DNA from: Rhodobacteraceae bacterium HLUCCO18
GTDB taxonomy: Bacteria > Pseudomonadota > Alphaproteobacteria > Rhodobacterales > Rhodobacteraceae
Assembly (NCBI GenBank): GCA_001314805.1
Contig: LJSY01000013.1
Coordinates: 1-44,614, forward strand
DNA length: 44,614 nt
Reading direction: 5' to 3'
This document shows, piece by piece, positions 32,693-41,016 of this stretch. The translations under genes and the position numbers were made by a program. Every line of letters starts with the position of its first letter. Position 1 is the first letter of the stretch. The notes beneath the pieces are model-generated. The model was given only the letters and a program-made list of their open reading frames with translations. It was not told the origin of the DNA and did no database searches.

Positions 32693-33652
32693 ATGATGAG
32701 GCCCTATGAGCACCGCTTTCCCTGGACCCTCGACTGGAACCTGCTGCGCACCTTCATGGTGATCGTCCAACAGGGCGGGGTCACCAAGGCGGCCAATGTG
32801 CTGGGTCTCAAGCAGCCCACGATTTCAAGCGCTTTGAAGCGGCTCGAGGAAAGCGTCGGTCATCGCCTGATCGTCCGCAATCCCAACAGCTTCCGCGTCA
32901 CCCGCGCGGGCCGGGCGCTCTACCAGGAATGCACGGGGATCTTCGGCTCGATCTCGCAGATGCCCGCGCTTCTCGAAGCCGGGGAGGCGGAACTGGCGGG
33001 CCATGTCAGCATCGTGGCGACCAGCCATGTCGTCTCGCCCCATGTCGATGAGGTCCTGGCTTGCTTCGCACGGGATCACCCCAAGGTGACATTTTCCGTG
33101 GTCGTCGCCGACAGTGCCGAGGTCGTGGCGCTGGTCGAGCAGAACCGGGCGAGCTTCGGCTTCTGCCTTCTGGGTTCGATGCCGAGGACACTCGATGCGC
33201 GGGTGCTCTACCGGGAATTCTTCGCGCTTTACTGCGGCCCGGGTCACCGGCTGTTCGCGAAGAAGAACGTCACGCTGGAGGACCTGCGCGGCGAAGTATC
33301 GGTGTCGTTCCAGACCGAACAGGAGGGCGGCCCGCTCGACGCGGTGCGGCAACTCCGCGACAGGGCACAGCTCGCCCCGGGGCCGCGCGGCGTGTCGGCC
33401 AACCTGCCAGAGGTCCGGCGCATGATCATCTCGAATATCGGCATCGGCGCGCTGCCCGTCCATGTCGCGGAGCGGGATGTCAAACTCGGTCTGCTGCGCC
33501 GCGTCCCGACACGGGGTCAGTCGGCGCCCATCGATATCTTCCTCGTCTCCAACCCGCGCCGGAAACCGACCGCCCCGGAGGAAGCCCTGCTGGCGCGTTT
33601 CCAAGGGATGATCGAGGACACACCGATCAGCGCGCGCACCTATGGCGGGTGA
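32693..33652 (+). CDS. LysR-type transcriptional regulator
   Basis: This 319-aa regulator probably controls the divergent transport and catabolic operon. The N-terminal helix-turn-helix (residues about 15-75) reads LLRTFMVIVQQGGVTKAANVLGLKQPTISSALKRLEE; the rest is the two-lobe periplasmic-binding-like inducer domain. Three ATGs are possible (32684, 32693, 32696); I chose 32693, which has GGGATCT before it. The presumed inducer is the transported compound or an early intermediate. A 13-bp hairpin follows the gene. Confidence 0.9.
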   Translation: MMRPYEHRFPWTLDWNLLRTFMVIVQQGGVTKAANVLGLKQPTISSALKRLEESVGHRLIVRNPNSFRVTRAGRALYQECTGIFGSISQMPALLEAGEAELAGHVSIVATSHVVSPHVDEVLACFARDHPKVTFSVVVADSAEVVALVEQNRASFGFCLLGSMPRTLDARVLYREFFALYCGPGHRLFAKKNVTLEDLRGEVSVSFQTEQEGGPLDAVRQLRDRAQLAPGPRGVSANLPEVRRMIISNIGIGALPVHVAERDVKLGLLRRVPTRGQSAPIDIFLVSNPRRKPTAPEEALLARFQGMIEDTPISARTYGG

Positions 33653-33687
33653 CGCGTTCGGGTCAGACCATTGTAATCGGCCATCGC

Positions 33688-33719
33688 TGCGATCCGTCCG
33701 CGAGACCGGACGGATCGCA
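33688..33719. terminator. Bidirectional hairpin between lysR and sorB
   Basis: TGCGATCCGTCCG (33688-33700) pairs perfectly with CGGACGGATCGCA (33707-33719) around a 6-base loop. It lies between two convergent genes, 20-36 bases from their stops. There is no T run on either side, as is common for terminators in GC-rich genomes. Confidence 0.7.
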
Positions 33720-33739
33720 TGGACACGCATCCGGGCGAG

Positions 33740-34099
33740 TCAGTCCTGCTGATAGTAGGGCCGGTCCGGATTGTAGTAGGTGGCGAGATAGTCGAGCACC
33801 TGCTCGCGCTCTTCCTCGAGCAACTCGGCCATTCCCATTTCCTCCACCATCCAGACGAGGATGTCGTCCCAACCTTCGCGCGTCTGACCCTGTTGCGCGA
33901 TGATCAACTCGGAATGGCAGATCGTGCACAGATCATAGGTGATCTGGGCACCGGGCGCTGGATGGAACGTCCCGATCTCGTAGATCACCTCGCTCCGCCC
34001 CTGGTCATCTGTGACCGTCGTCTGCGCCCCTGCCGTGCCGATTACGAAACTGGCCGCGAGAACGCCTGCAAGGCAAAGACCGTTGTAAGTCTTGTTCAT
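33740..34099 (-). CDS. sorB: Sulfite dehydrogenase monohaem cytochrome c subunit SorB
   Basis: This 119-aa periplasmic cytochrome has a signal peptide (residues 1-25, ending GTAGAQ) and a single haem-binding CTICH motif near residue 59, with the candidate distal Met in VEEMGM. It takes electrons from the molybdenum subunit encoded just upstream and passes them to the respiratory chain. Mature size and one haem fit SorB and not the larger di-haem SoxD. The ATG at 34099 gives a clean signal peptide; an ATG at 34120 would add seven charged residues. A 10-bp hairpin separates it from sorA. Confidence 0.85.
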   Translation of the reverse strand: MNKTYNGLCLAGVLAASFVIGTAGAQTTVTDDQGRSEVIYEIGTFHPAPGAQITYDLCTICHSELIIAQQGQTREGWDDILVWMVEEMGMAELLEEEREQVLDYLATYYNPDRPYYQQD

Positions 34100-34124
34100 T
34101 TCTCTTTCTTTCCTGCGCATGAAA

Positions 34125-34154
34125 AGGGCGCGGACCAGGCAGGTTCCGCGCCCT
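34125..34154 (-). terminator. Intercistronic hairpin between sorA and sorB
   Basis: AGGGCGCGGA (34125-34134) pairs with TCCGCGCCCT (34145-34154), a perfect 10-bp stem. On the minus strand it is followed by TTTC; on the plus strand by CGTTTTT. It may lower or protect the sorB part of the sorAB message. Confidence 0.6.
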
Positions 34155-34172
34155 CGTTTTTCGGGTCTCGAC

Positions 34173-35447
34173 TCAGCCGGCCATCACGCCGATGCGGTGG
34201 TACGAATTGTTGTTGTAGCCGCGCGGGTTCCACGCGATCGCATGGGGCTGCGAGATGCCCTCGCTATCGGTCGCCTTGGCCCAGATCTCGTAATATCCGG
34301 CCTGCGGGAAGCTGACATTGGTGCGCCAGTTCTGCCATGCGCCGCGATTGACCGGAGCGTCCAGTTCGGCCTCGGTCCAGGTCGCGCCGAAGTCGATGGA
34401 GACCTCGAGCCTTTCGATGGTGCGGTCGCCGACCCAGGCATGGCCGCGGACATCCGTGGAAAGCCCCGTCTCGGTTCCATTCGCGGGGAAGGTCACGATC
34501 GACTTCACCGGCATCGCGCCCATGATGACCATGTCCTCGTTCGGCACGTCGGTTCCCGGCGCCACCGGATAGGCGGGCACGCGGTAGGACTGACCGCCCA
34601 TCTTCTCGCCGTCATGGACCTGATCGCGGACCCAGATCCGCGTCAGCCATTTCTGCGAGCACGAGCCCGGCCAGCCCGGAACGACAAGGCGCAGCGGCGC
34701 GCCGTTCATCGGGTGAATCGGGCCGCCGTTCATCTCGAAGGCGATCAGCACGTCGTCGTCGAGCGCCTTCTCGATCGGCAACCCGCGCGAGATGGGTTGC
34801 ATTTCGGGATCGCCCGACAGGTGAACATCCGCGCCCTCATGGCCAGTGTAGACGGCCGCATCCTGAACGCCAGCCGCTTCAAGAACGTCCTTGAGGCGCA
34901 CGCCCGTCCATTCGGAGCAGGCCACCGCGCCCACCGTCCACTGGTTGCCGCGCGCCGGCGGATCGAAAGCCGCGCGCCCGTTGCCGCCGCATTCGATATG
35001 CAGCGCCTGTGTGACGACCTCGAAATTCTCGCGCAACTCGGCGATGGTCATGGTCATCGGGTTGTCGACGAACCCGTCCACCGTCAGCGTCCAGGTCTCC
35101 GCGTCCATTTCGAAGGGCAGCTGTCCGTTGTTGCGGATGAAATGCCGATCGGTCGGCGTGATCGCGTCGTCCAGCAGATGCGGGGGCGTCTCGGCGTTCA
35201 CCGGCCGGTCGTTCAGCAGGGTCAGACCGCTGTCCTTGCCCGCAAGCGGATCGTCCTGCGCGAAGGCAGCGGGCACGAGGCCGGCGGGGATGTTCTTTTC
35301 GAAGGGAATCGTGAAACCGGCCACGGCACCCATCGCGGCGAAGCTTGCGCTGCGCATGAAGCTGCGGCGATCGGCACGTTCCACGCGGTCGGGTGCTTCG
35401 ACAGCTTCGACGCGTTCTCCGTTTTCGATAATGTCTGACTTGGTCAT
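34173..35447 (-). CDS. sorA: Sulfite dehydrogenase molybdenum subunit SorA
   Basis: This 424-aa molybdopterin enzyme oxidises sulfite to sulfate in the periplasm and passes two electrons to SorB. A Tat signal (ADRRSFMRSASFAAMGAVAGF, residues about 25-45) ends near AAFAQ. The cysteine that binds molybdenum is in ALHIECGGNGR; the dimerisation domain (Mo-co_dimer) fills the C-terminal third, ending with NPRGYNNNSYHRIGV. SEWTGVRLKDVL and MNGGPIHPMNGAPLRLVVPGWPG are sulfite-oxidase family segments. SoxC is close in sequence, but the single-haem partner next door and lack of other sox genes favour SorA. GGAGGAG precedes the ATG. Confidence 0.87.
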   Translation of the reverse strand: MTKSDIIENGERVEAVEAPDRVERADRRSFMRSASFAAMGAVAGFTIPFEKNIPAGLVPAAFAQDDPLAGKDSGLTLLNDRPVNAETPPHLLDDAITPTDRHFIRNNGQLPFEMDAETWTLTVDGFVDNPMTMTIAELRENFEVVTQALHIECGGNGRAAFDPPARGNQWTVGAVACSEWTGVRLKDVLEAAGVQDAAVYTGHEGADVHLSGDPEMQPISRGLPIEKALDDDVLIAFEMNGGPIHPMNGAPLRLVVPGWPGSCSQKWLTRIWVRDQVHDGEKMGGQSYRVPAYPVAPGTDVPNEDMVIMGAMPVKSIVTFPANGTETGLSTDVRGHAWVGDRTIERLEVSIDFGATWTEAELDAPVNRGAWQNWRTNVSFPQAGYYEIWAKATDSEGISQPHAIAWNPRGYNNNSYHRIGVMAG

Positions 35448-35484
35448 CCGACTCTCCTCCCAAAGGTCATGATTTCCGGGGATG

Positions 35485-35530
35485 ATACCCCCTTGGTTGG
35501 TATGCAATCACCTTCGACCAGCCCAGTCAA
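35485..35530 (-). promoter_or_regulatory. Candidate sorA promoter with inverted repeat
   Basis: On the minus strand TTGACT (35530-35525) is followed 17 bases later by TTGCAT (35507-35502), a fair -35 and weak -10. The inverted repeat ATACC-N9-GGTAT (35485-35503) touches the -10 position and could be an operator. The remaining gap to 35656 holds GC-rich stems (for example GCGGGCG/CGCCCGC at 35571-35594) that may end the ggpS transcript. Confidence 0.35.
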
Positions 35531-35656
35531 GCGATTGGCAATGTCCAGCAAAATTTCCTATGGGAAACTCGCGGGCGGCTTACCCTGCGCCCGCCGCTAT
35601 GGCGGCGTCCGGCCGTCGCGCGAAGGGCGCGCGCCCGCGAGGCGCATGCGGTTGGC

Positions 35657-37147
35657 CTATGCGGCCGATGGCACGAGGGCCGATGCGCTCAGATTCAGCC
35701 GCCCCGGCTTCCAGTCGCGCACGGTGTTGGACAGCACCACCTCACGCAGGCCCGCCATGCGCGCGCGCCGTTCGTCCTTTGGCATGCGCAGCGCCGAGAG
35801 GATCGCACTGTCCATGGACCGGTTCGAGAACGGGTTGGTCAGCACCGCGCTGCCCAGTTCCACCGCGGCGCCGGCGAATTCGGACAGGACCAGGACGCCG
35901 TCGCCATCCACGCGGGAGGCGACGAATTCCTTGCAGACGAGGTTCATGCCATCGGCCAGCGGTGTGATCCAGGCGACATCGGCCGCGCGGTAATAGGACA
36001 CGAGTTCCACGAAGGGGATCGCGCGGGAGATCAGCGTGATCGGCTGCCAGTCGAGCGTGCCGAAGCGGCCGTTGATTCGGCCGGCGGTCTGTTCGATCTC
36101 GTTCTGGATATTCTCGTAGGCGGTCATGTTGCGGTTGGCGGCCACCGAGACATGCATGAGTCGCACCTTCCCGAGAAGGCCGGGGTTGGCCTCGAGCAGC
36201 CGTTCGAAGCTGGCCAGTTGCTCGATCCCGCCCTTGGTGTAGTCGGTGCGGCCCACGGACAGGATCAACTGGGTGTCGCCCAGTTCCTCGCGGATGGCGG
36301 CGGTTCGTTCCGCCGCTTCGTCGGAATGCGCGTTGTCCTCGATGTAATCGACATCGACCCCCACGGGCGTCACGCTGACCGACACGGTTTTCCCGGAATG
36401 CGTCAGCTCCACGGGCATCAACCGCTCGACCAGCGCGGTGCCTTCGGAGATCCATTTCTCCGGCACGGTTTCCCGCTCGACCGACGCCACGTCGAAAAGG
36501 CTGCGCGCGACCGAGACGAAGTTGTTCGCATAGCGCGGCGTGTGGAAGCCGACATCGTCGCAGGCCAGAAGGCTTTCGATGATCTCCTTGCGCCAGGGCA
36601 GCACGTTGAACGCATCCGCCGACGGGAACGGCGTGTGGTGGAAGAACGCGATGCGCACATCGGGCCTGAGCTTGCGCAGGTAGCCCGGCACCAGCCAGAG
36701 GTTGTAGTCATGCACCCAAACCAGCGCGCCTTCGGCGGCCTCGGCGGCGGCGGCCTCGGCGAAGGCCCAGTTCACCTCGCGGAAATTGGGCCAGTCCACG
36801 GGGTCGTAGTTGTAGCGTTCCTTGAAGGAATGCAGGATCGGCCAGAACGCCTCTTTCGAGGTGACATGGTAGAATTCCCGGACCTGATGCGCCGACAGCG
36901 GCAGGCGCGAAACCGAGTACTTGCCGTAGGCGTCGTCGATTTCGATGACCTGCTCGAACTCGGGGTTCGACGGGTCCTCGGCCAGTTTCCACGCCACCCA
37001 CGCGCCGTGATCCACCGCGCCGAAAAAGCTTTTCAGCGTGGGGACGATGCCATTGGGGCTGCTGTTTTCCTTCAGGACGATGCGGCCGCCCTCCTCCACC
37101 TCTTCGTAGGGCTGGCGGTGATAGACGATGACGAGATCCGATGACAT
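35657..37147 (-). CDS. ggpS: Glucosylglycerol-phosphate synthase
   Basis: This 496-aa GT20 enzyme joins glucose from a nucleotide sugar to sn-glycerol-3-phosphate, the first step of the osmolyte glucosylglycerol. GT20 catalytic segments are present: HHTPFPSADAFNVLPWR, GRTDYTKG (Arg and Lys of the donor site) and LADGMNLVCKEF. It resembles cyanobacterial GgpS more than OtsA: the N-terminus LVIVYHRQPYEEV, the SPNGIVPTLKSFF loop and YHVTSKEAFWPILHSF read like GgpS as I remember it. Genes upstream in the same direction make the acceptor (gpsA) and a phosphatase to finish the product. Trehalose-6-phosphate synthase is the alternative. Confidence 0.82.
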   Translation of the reverse strand: MSSDLVIVYHRQPYEEVEEGGRIVLKENSSPNGIVPTLKSFFGAVDHGAWVAWKLAEDPSNPEFEQVIEIDDAYGKYSVSRLPLSAHQVREFYHVTSKEAFWPILHSFKERYNYDPVDWPNFREVNWAFAEAAAAEAAEGALVWVHDYNLWLVPGYLRKLRPDVRIAFFHHTPFPSADAFNVLPWRKEIIESLLACDDVGFHTPRYANNFVSVARSLFDVASVERETVPEKWISEGTALVERLMPVELTHSGKTVSVSVTPVGVDVDYIEDNAHSDEAAERTAAIREELGDTQLILSVGRTDYTKGGIEQLASFERLLEANPGLLGKVRLMHVSVAANRNMTAYENIQNEIEQTAGRINGRFGTLDWQPITLISRAIPFVELVSYYRAADVAWITPLADGMNLVCKEFVASRVDGDGVLVLSEFAGAAVELGSAVLTNPFSNRSMDSAILSALRMPKDERRARMAGLREVVLSNTVRDWKPGRLNLSASALVPSAA

Positions 37148-37162
37148 GGGGGCTCTCCCTTT

Positions 37163-37948
37163 TCAGGCGGCGGGGCGGCGCAGGGCGTCGAAGGCGAGAA
37201 TGGCCTCGGCGATGCCGGCCGCGCCTTCGCCGGACGCGAAATGCACGTGATCCTGGCCTTCCAGCGCCGCGACCAGATCCGGCTCGGAGTTGCCGACCGC
37301 CACGGCCGGAAGCCCCAGCGACAGCATCGACAGATCGTTGAGCGTGTCGCCCGCCACGAGGCAGCGCTCGTTGGCCACGCCAAGATGCGTCAGAAGCCGA
37401 AGGAGCGAGGGCCCCTTGCTGACCCCCTTGGGCAGGACGTCGAAATACCGGTTGCCGGAGATCAGCGCGTCGAGACCCATCCCGGCCACGGTATCGAGGG
37501 CTGCGGCATCGAACAGCTCCGCGTCCATGTCGTAGCTGACGCGATAGCGGAACCCGGTCGACTGCAGGCGCAGCCCCGTGGCGTGGTGCAGCGCCGCCTG
37601 AACGCGCGATCCGGCGTCGCCCCATGCGGCGGCGATCTCGGCCTCGAGGTCCTCGATGGGGCTGAGCAGGTGGTCGTGGTCGACCGAGGCGATGGTGGTG
37701 CCGACATCGCCCACCACGTAATCGGGGCGCGGCACGCCCCCCTTCCGCGTCAGATTGCGGATGAACCCCGGATCGCGACCCGTCACGAAGATCAACCCGA
37801 CATCGGCGCGGTTGCCCTCGATCCAGTCGTAGAGACGGGCGCGCGACGCCTCGGACCCGCCGAGGAACGTCCCGTCCAGATCGGTGGCGAGAACGAGCGC
37901 CTTTTTCGAGAAATCTTGCGTGGTGTCGGATGCTACGATCTGGGTCAT
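37163..37948 (-). CDS. HAD phosphatase, probable glucosylglycerol-3-phosphate phosphatase
   Basis: This 261-aa Mg-dependent phosphatase is of the sucrose-phosphatase/Cof branch of HAD enzymes. Motif I is LATDLDGTFLGG, motif II FVTGRDPG, the lysine is in LPKGVSKGPSL and motif IV is AGDTLNDLSML. Substrate should be the sugar-phosphate ester made by the next gene, giving free glucosylglycerol. It overlaps the gpsA stop (ATGA) and ends 15 bases before ggpS. In several proteobacteria a HAD domain is fused to GgpS as one bifunctional protein; here the two are separate genes. Trehalose phosphatase is a weaker alternative. Confidence 0.83.
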   Translation of the reverse strand: MTQIVASDTTQDFSKKALVLATDLDGTFLGGSEASRARLYDWIEGNRADVGLIFVTGRDPGFIRNLTRKGGVPRPDYVVGDVGTTIASVDHDHLLSPIEDLEAEIAAAWGDAGSRVQAALHHATGLRLQSTGFRYRVSYDMDAELFDAAALDTVAGMGLDALISGNRYFDVLPKGVSKGPSLLRLLTHLGVANERCLVAGDTLNDLSMLSLGLPAVAVGNSEPDLVAALEGQDHVHFASGEGAAGIAEAILAFDALRRPAA

Positions 37949-39099
37949 GTGAACCTTTCTGCGAGTTGCTGGATGGCCATGTCGGTGGCCGGGTGATCGA
38001 AGGAGAGGTCGAGCGTGCGCGGCTCGCCCTCGATGGGGCGCGACCAGAGCGCGGCGAAGGTCTCGCCAAGCTCGGCGCCGTTGTGCAGGATGGTCCGCAC
38101 CGCCTCGCTGATGGGCATGGCGACGCCCACGCGGCGCGCGAGGTCGGTGACGGACCGCGCGTTCATCTCGCCCTCGACGACGACGGGCTGGCCGTCGAAA
38201 CAGGCCTCGCGCCGGATGCCCTGACCCAGTTGCAGGCCCAGCGACATGTTGCGCGAGGTGGGGCTGGAGCATGTGAGCGTCAGATCGCCCATTCCCGACA
38301 GCCCCGTCACCGTCTCGCGGCGCCCGCCCAGCGCCTCGGCCAGCGCCTTCATCTCGTCGACGCCGCGGGTGATGAGGGCCGCGCGCGTGTTCTCGGCAAA
38401 ACCCGCGCCGGTCATCATTCCGCAGGCGATGGCGATGACGTTCTTGACCGCGCCGCCGACCTCCACCCCGACCAGATCGTCGGACACATAGGCGCGGAAG
38501 CTTTCCGTCGAGAGCGACATCGCCGTACGCACCGCGGGGCTTTCGTCAGGCGCAAGCCGGTCGCGATGCGAGAAGGGGAAGGCGACCGTGGCGGCGGTCG
38601 GATGGCCCAGCGCGGTTTCGGCGGCAAAAGTCGGGCCGGAAATGCAGCCGACGGGATTGCCGCCCAGCTCCTCCTCGGCGACCTGCGTCATCAGAAGCCC
38701 GGTCTCCGCCTCGATCCCCTTGGCACAGACGGCGACGGGCACGTCCTTCGGCAGGTATTCGGCCATCTGCCGGGCCACCGAGCGCACGGAGCGCGAGGGC
38801 ACGACAATGGCGACAGCCTCGGCCCCCTCCAGCGTCGCGCGCATCTCGTGGACGGCATGCAAGGTATCGGGCAGCGCGACCCCGGGCAGGTAGCGGGAAT
38901 TCTCAGCCCTCGCGTTGATGGCATCGCAGACCTGCATGTCGCGGCCCCAGATGCGCGTGGTCACGCCGGCCTTGGCGAATGTCGCGGCCACCGCCGTGCC
39001 CCAGGCTCCCGCGCCCAGAACGGCCACGCGCCCGAAACGCTCGGGATTATTCTGGCGCGGAATCGCCGCGACGACATGATGCTTCATCTCGTTTGCCAC
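37945..39099 (-). CDS. gpsA: NAD(P)-dependent glycerol-3-phosphate dehydrogenase
   Basis: This 384-aa enzyme reduces dihydroxyacetone phosphate to sn-glycerol-3-phosphate. The nucleotide loop is VAVLGAGAWGTAVA (residues about 25-38); other family segments are SRYLPGV, VCAKGIE, CISGPTFAAE, the catalytic lysine in VGGAVKNVIAIACGM and TGLSGMGDLTLTC. About 50 residues longer than typical GpsA, with an N-terminal extension. It leads the glucosylglycerol operon, so it is probably a dedicated copy supplying acceptor for GgpS under salt stress rather than the housekeeping phospholipid enzyme; that is inference from position. Confidence 0.93.
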   Translation of the reverse strand: MANEMKHHVVAAIPRQNNPERFGRVAVLGAGAWGTAVAATFAKAGVTTRIWGRDMQVCDAINARAENSRYLPGVALPDTLHAVHEMRATLEGAEAVAIVVPSRSVRSVARQMAEYLPKDVPVAVCAKGIEAETGLLMTQVAEEELGGNPVGCISGPTFAAETALGHPTAATVAFPFSHRDRLAPDESPAVRTAMSLSTESFRAYVSDDLVGVEVGGAVKNVIAIACGMMTGAGFAENTRAALITRGVDEMKALAEALGGRRETVTGLSGMGDLTLTCSSPTSRNMSLGLQLGQGIRREACFDGQPVVVEGEMNARSVTDLARRVGVAMPISEAVRTILHNGAELGETFAALWSRPIEGEPRTLDLSFDHPATDMAIQQLAERFT

Positions 39100-39439
39100 C
39101 TCGTCGGAAAGTGAAAGGACGGGGCCCGGAGGCAGCCCGCATCGGCGCGCCGTCAGATGCGGCGGGAATGTCGTTTAAAGACCATTCATGTCGCAAAAGG
39201 TGCATTTCTGAGCGACAAGGTCAATGCTGCATCCGCGAAAATTGTCGAATTACGAGGAAAACCGGTGTTTCGACCCTGTTTCGAAGACACGACATGATCG
39301 CATGTCAGGCAGACGCGCCTCAGAATGTAGCGCTTGATGTATAGATTGCGACATATGCAGGTCGTTTTTTGACAAATCGTTCAGAATGCTTAGGTGTTGC
39401 CGCAGCACAGCATAACCAGAACCGAGGGAGCACTGATCT
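39100..39439. promoter_or_regulatory. Divergent control region of the glucosylglycerol operon and galU
   Basis: No gene is seen in these 340 bases, which are clearly more AT-rich than the surroundings. TGTTTCGA occurs twice, 11 bases apart (39266-39273, 39277-39284), one helical turn. CCGCATC/GATGCGG (39137-39162) is a stem in the gpsA leader and TGTCGC-N17-GCGACA (39189-39217) another dyad. For galU a TTGACA (39369-39374) is a good -35, but the -10 position (near 39392) is poor. Osmotic or stress control would fit the product but no known factor site is recognised. Confidence 0.45.
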
Positions 39440-40333
39440 ATGACATCGCACGTTCGCACCGCAATTTTTCCCGTCGCAGGGCTCGGTACGCGGTTCCTTC
39501 CGGCCACCAAGGCCACACCGAAGGAATTGCTGCCCGTTCTCGACACGCCCTTGATCCAGTATGCGATCGACGAGGCGCGGGACGCGGGCGTGGAACGCAT
39601 GATATTCGTGAGCCACCCCGCAAAACAGGCCATCGAGCGCCACGTCATGGACGATGCAAGGCTGCGTGCCACCCTGACGGCGCGCGGCAAGGAGGACCTC
39701 GCCGAGGAACTGGCGGAACACGCGCTCTGCCCGGTTCAGGATGACGTGGTTTTCGTCATGCAGGAGGAACCGCTGGGGCTGGGCCATGCCGTTCTTTGCG
39801 CCCGCGACCACGCCCTGCCCGGCCCCGTGGCCGTCCTGCTGCCCGACGACCTGATCCTCGGCCCACCCGGCGCGCTGTCGGAAATGATCGCGGCCTACGA
39901 TCCGGACAGCGCCGGTCACATGGTCGCCACCATGGAAGTCGCGGCGGAGGACACCCGGAAATACGGCATCCTGTCGGTGACGGGCCGCGACGGTCGGCGC
40001 CTGATCGCCGACGGGATGGTCGAGAAACCCTCCCCCACGGACGCGCCCTCGCGCGATGCCGTGGTCGGGCGCTACGTGCTGGACCACTCGATTTTCGAGG
40101 CCCTCGCCACGCAGGCACCGGGCGCCGGCGGCGAGATCCAGCTGACCGACGCCATCGCGCGCGGCGTGTCCCGCGTGGGCCTCGTCGGCTTCCGCTATTC
40201 GGGCAGGCGCTTCGATTGCGGCTCGAAGGTGGGCATGCTCGCCGCCACGCTGGAACTGGCCTCGCATGACCCGGACTGCGCCGCGTTGCTCCGCGAGATG
40301 GGGCTTTCGACGGATGCCCCCCGGGCAGCGTGA
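39440..40333 (+). CDS. galU: UTP-glucose-1-phosphate uridylyltransferase
   Basis: This 297-aa enzyme makes UDP-glucose, donor for OpgH glucan and other glycans. The nucleotidyltransferase signature is FPVAGLGTRFLPATKATPKELLPV (residues about 11-34), with the sugar-binding VEKPSP and EIQLTDAI segments and FDCGSKVGML near the end. Length is normal. GGGAG lies ten bases before the ATG. It is divergent from gpsA-ggpS, sharing its 340-base control region. If this GgpS accepts UDP-glucose, galU would also feed glucosylglycerol; cyanobacterial GgpS uses ADP-glucose. Confidence 0.94.
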   Translation: MTSHVRTAIFPVAGLGTRFLPATKATPKELLPVLDTPLIQYAIDEARDAGVERMIFVSHPAKQAIERHVMDDARLRATLTARGKEDLAEELAEHALCPVQDDVVFVMQEEPLGLGHAVLCARDHALPGPVAVLLPDDLILGPPGALSEMIAAYDPDSAGHMVATMEVAAEDTRKYGILSVTGRDGRRLIADGMVEKPSPTDAPSRDAVVGRYVLDHSIFEALATQAPGAGGEIQLTDAIARGVSRVGLVGFRYSGRRFDCGSKVGMLAATLELASHDPDCAALLREMGLSTDAPRAA

Positions 40334-40353
40334 CCCATGGCGGGCCGCCCCGC

Positions 40354-41013
40354 TCAGTGCACGAACAGGAGCGAGATCACGCCCACCAGCACGAGGCTGA
40401 GCGCCCAGACCAGATCGAGATTGAACCAGCTTTTCGACAGGAACCGGAGGCCGAGCCAGCGGTAGACGCCGAAGGCGATGGCCCCGCCCGACAGGGTCAT
40501 GGCCAGCGTGTGCGACACCGCGACAGCCACGGCGATCCCTGCATTGCCCGCCATCAGCTCCGAGGCGGCCGCGTGGCCGGTATCGGTTTCGATGGTACGG
40601 CAGATGCCGAGGTAGATCGGCACCAGCATCAGCCCCGCGCCATGGGCCATCGCGGCGAGGAACGACCACAGCGCCAGCCGCGAGGGCGGAACCCGCGCAA
40701 GGAACCGCGGGTGCCGTCGGTTGATCAGCAGGTATACCCCCAGCGCGATGACGAGGAAGGCGGCACCGATCTGGATCTCGCGCTGCCATTCGGCAAGGAA
40801 CAGCAGGGCCGTGAACGGAAACAGGATCGCCGCCATCGCCACGAGGTGACCGCCCGCAAGCGCCAGAAGCGCCTTGAACAGGCTGCCGCGGTCACGATCC
40901 ATCAGGGCCGCCGACACCGCCAGGGGCCAGCCCATGCCGGGATTGACCCCATGATAGATGCCTGAGGCGACAACGGCCCACCACAGGGCCGTTGCCGTAT
41001 CGACGCCCTCCAC
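40354..41013 (-). CDS. Multi-span membrane protein linked to methanethiol oxidase
   Basis: This 219-aa protein has about six hydrophobic helices. The first holds the motif GIYHGVNPGMGWPLAV and a later one MAHGAGLMLVP: paired H-G segments within helices that recall the metal-handling helices of NicO/UreH/CcdA-like transporters. I know no firm family function. Its gene begins three bases after the methanethiol oxidase stop, so they are one operon. A role in supplying copper or another metal to that enzyme is possible, inferred from the motif and the coupling. It converges with galU, 20 bases away. Confidence 0.72.
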   Translation of the reverse strand: MEGVDTATALWWAVVASGIYHGVNPGMGWPLAVSAALMDRDRGSLFKALLALAGGHLVAMAAILFPFTALLFLAEWQREIQIGAAFLVIALGVYLLINRRHPRFLARVPPSRLALWSFLAAMAHGAGLMLVPIYLGICRTIETDTGHAAASELMAGNAGIAVAVAVSHTLAMTLSGGAIAFGVYRWLGLRFLSKSWFNLDLVWALSLVLVGVISLLFVH

Positions 41014-41016
41014 CCG

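Noticed and set aside
33740-35447. SoxCD sulfur dehydrogenase
   Set aside because: The partner cytochrome has one haem and only 119 residues, whereas SoxD is larger with two haems; no other sox genes are nearby.
35657-37147. Trehalose-6-phosphate synthase (OtsA)
   Set aside because: GT20 membership is shared, but the N-terminal segments resemble GgpS and the operon supplies glycerol-3-phosphate. Kept as the alternative, not the main call.
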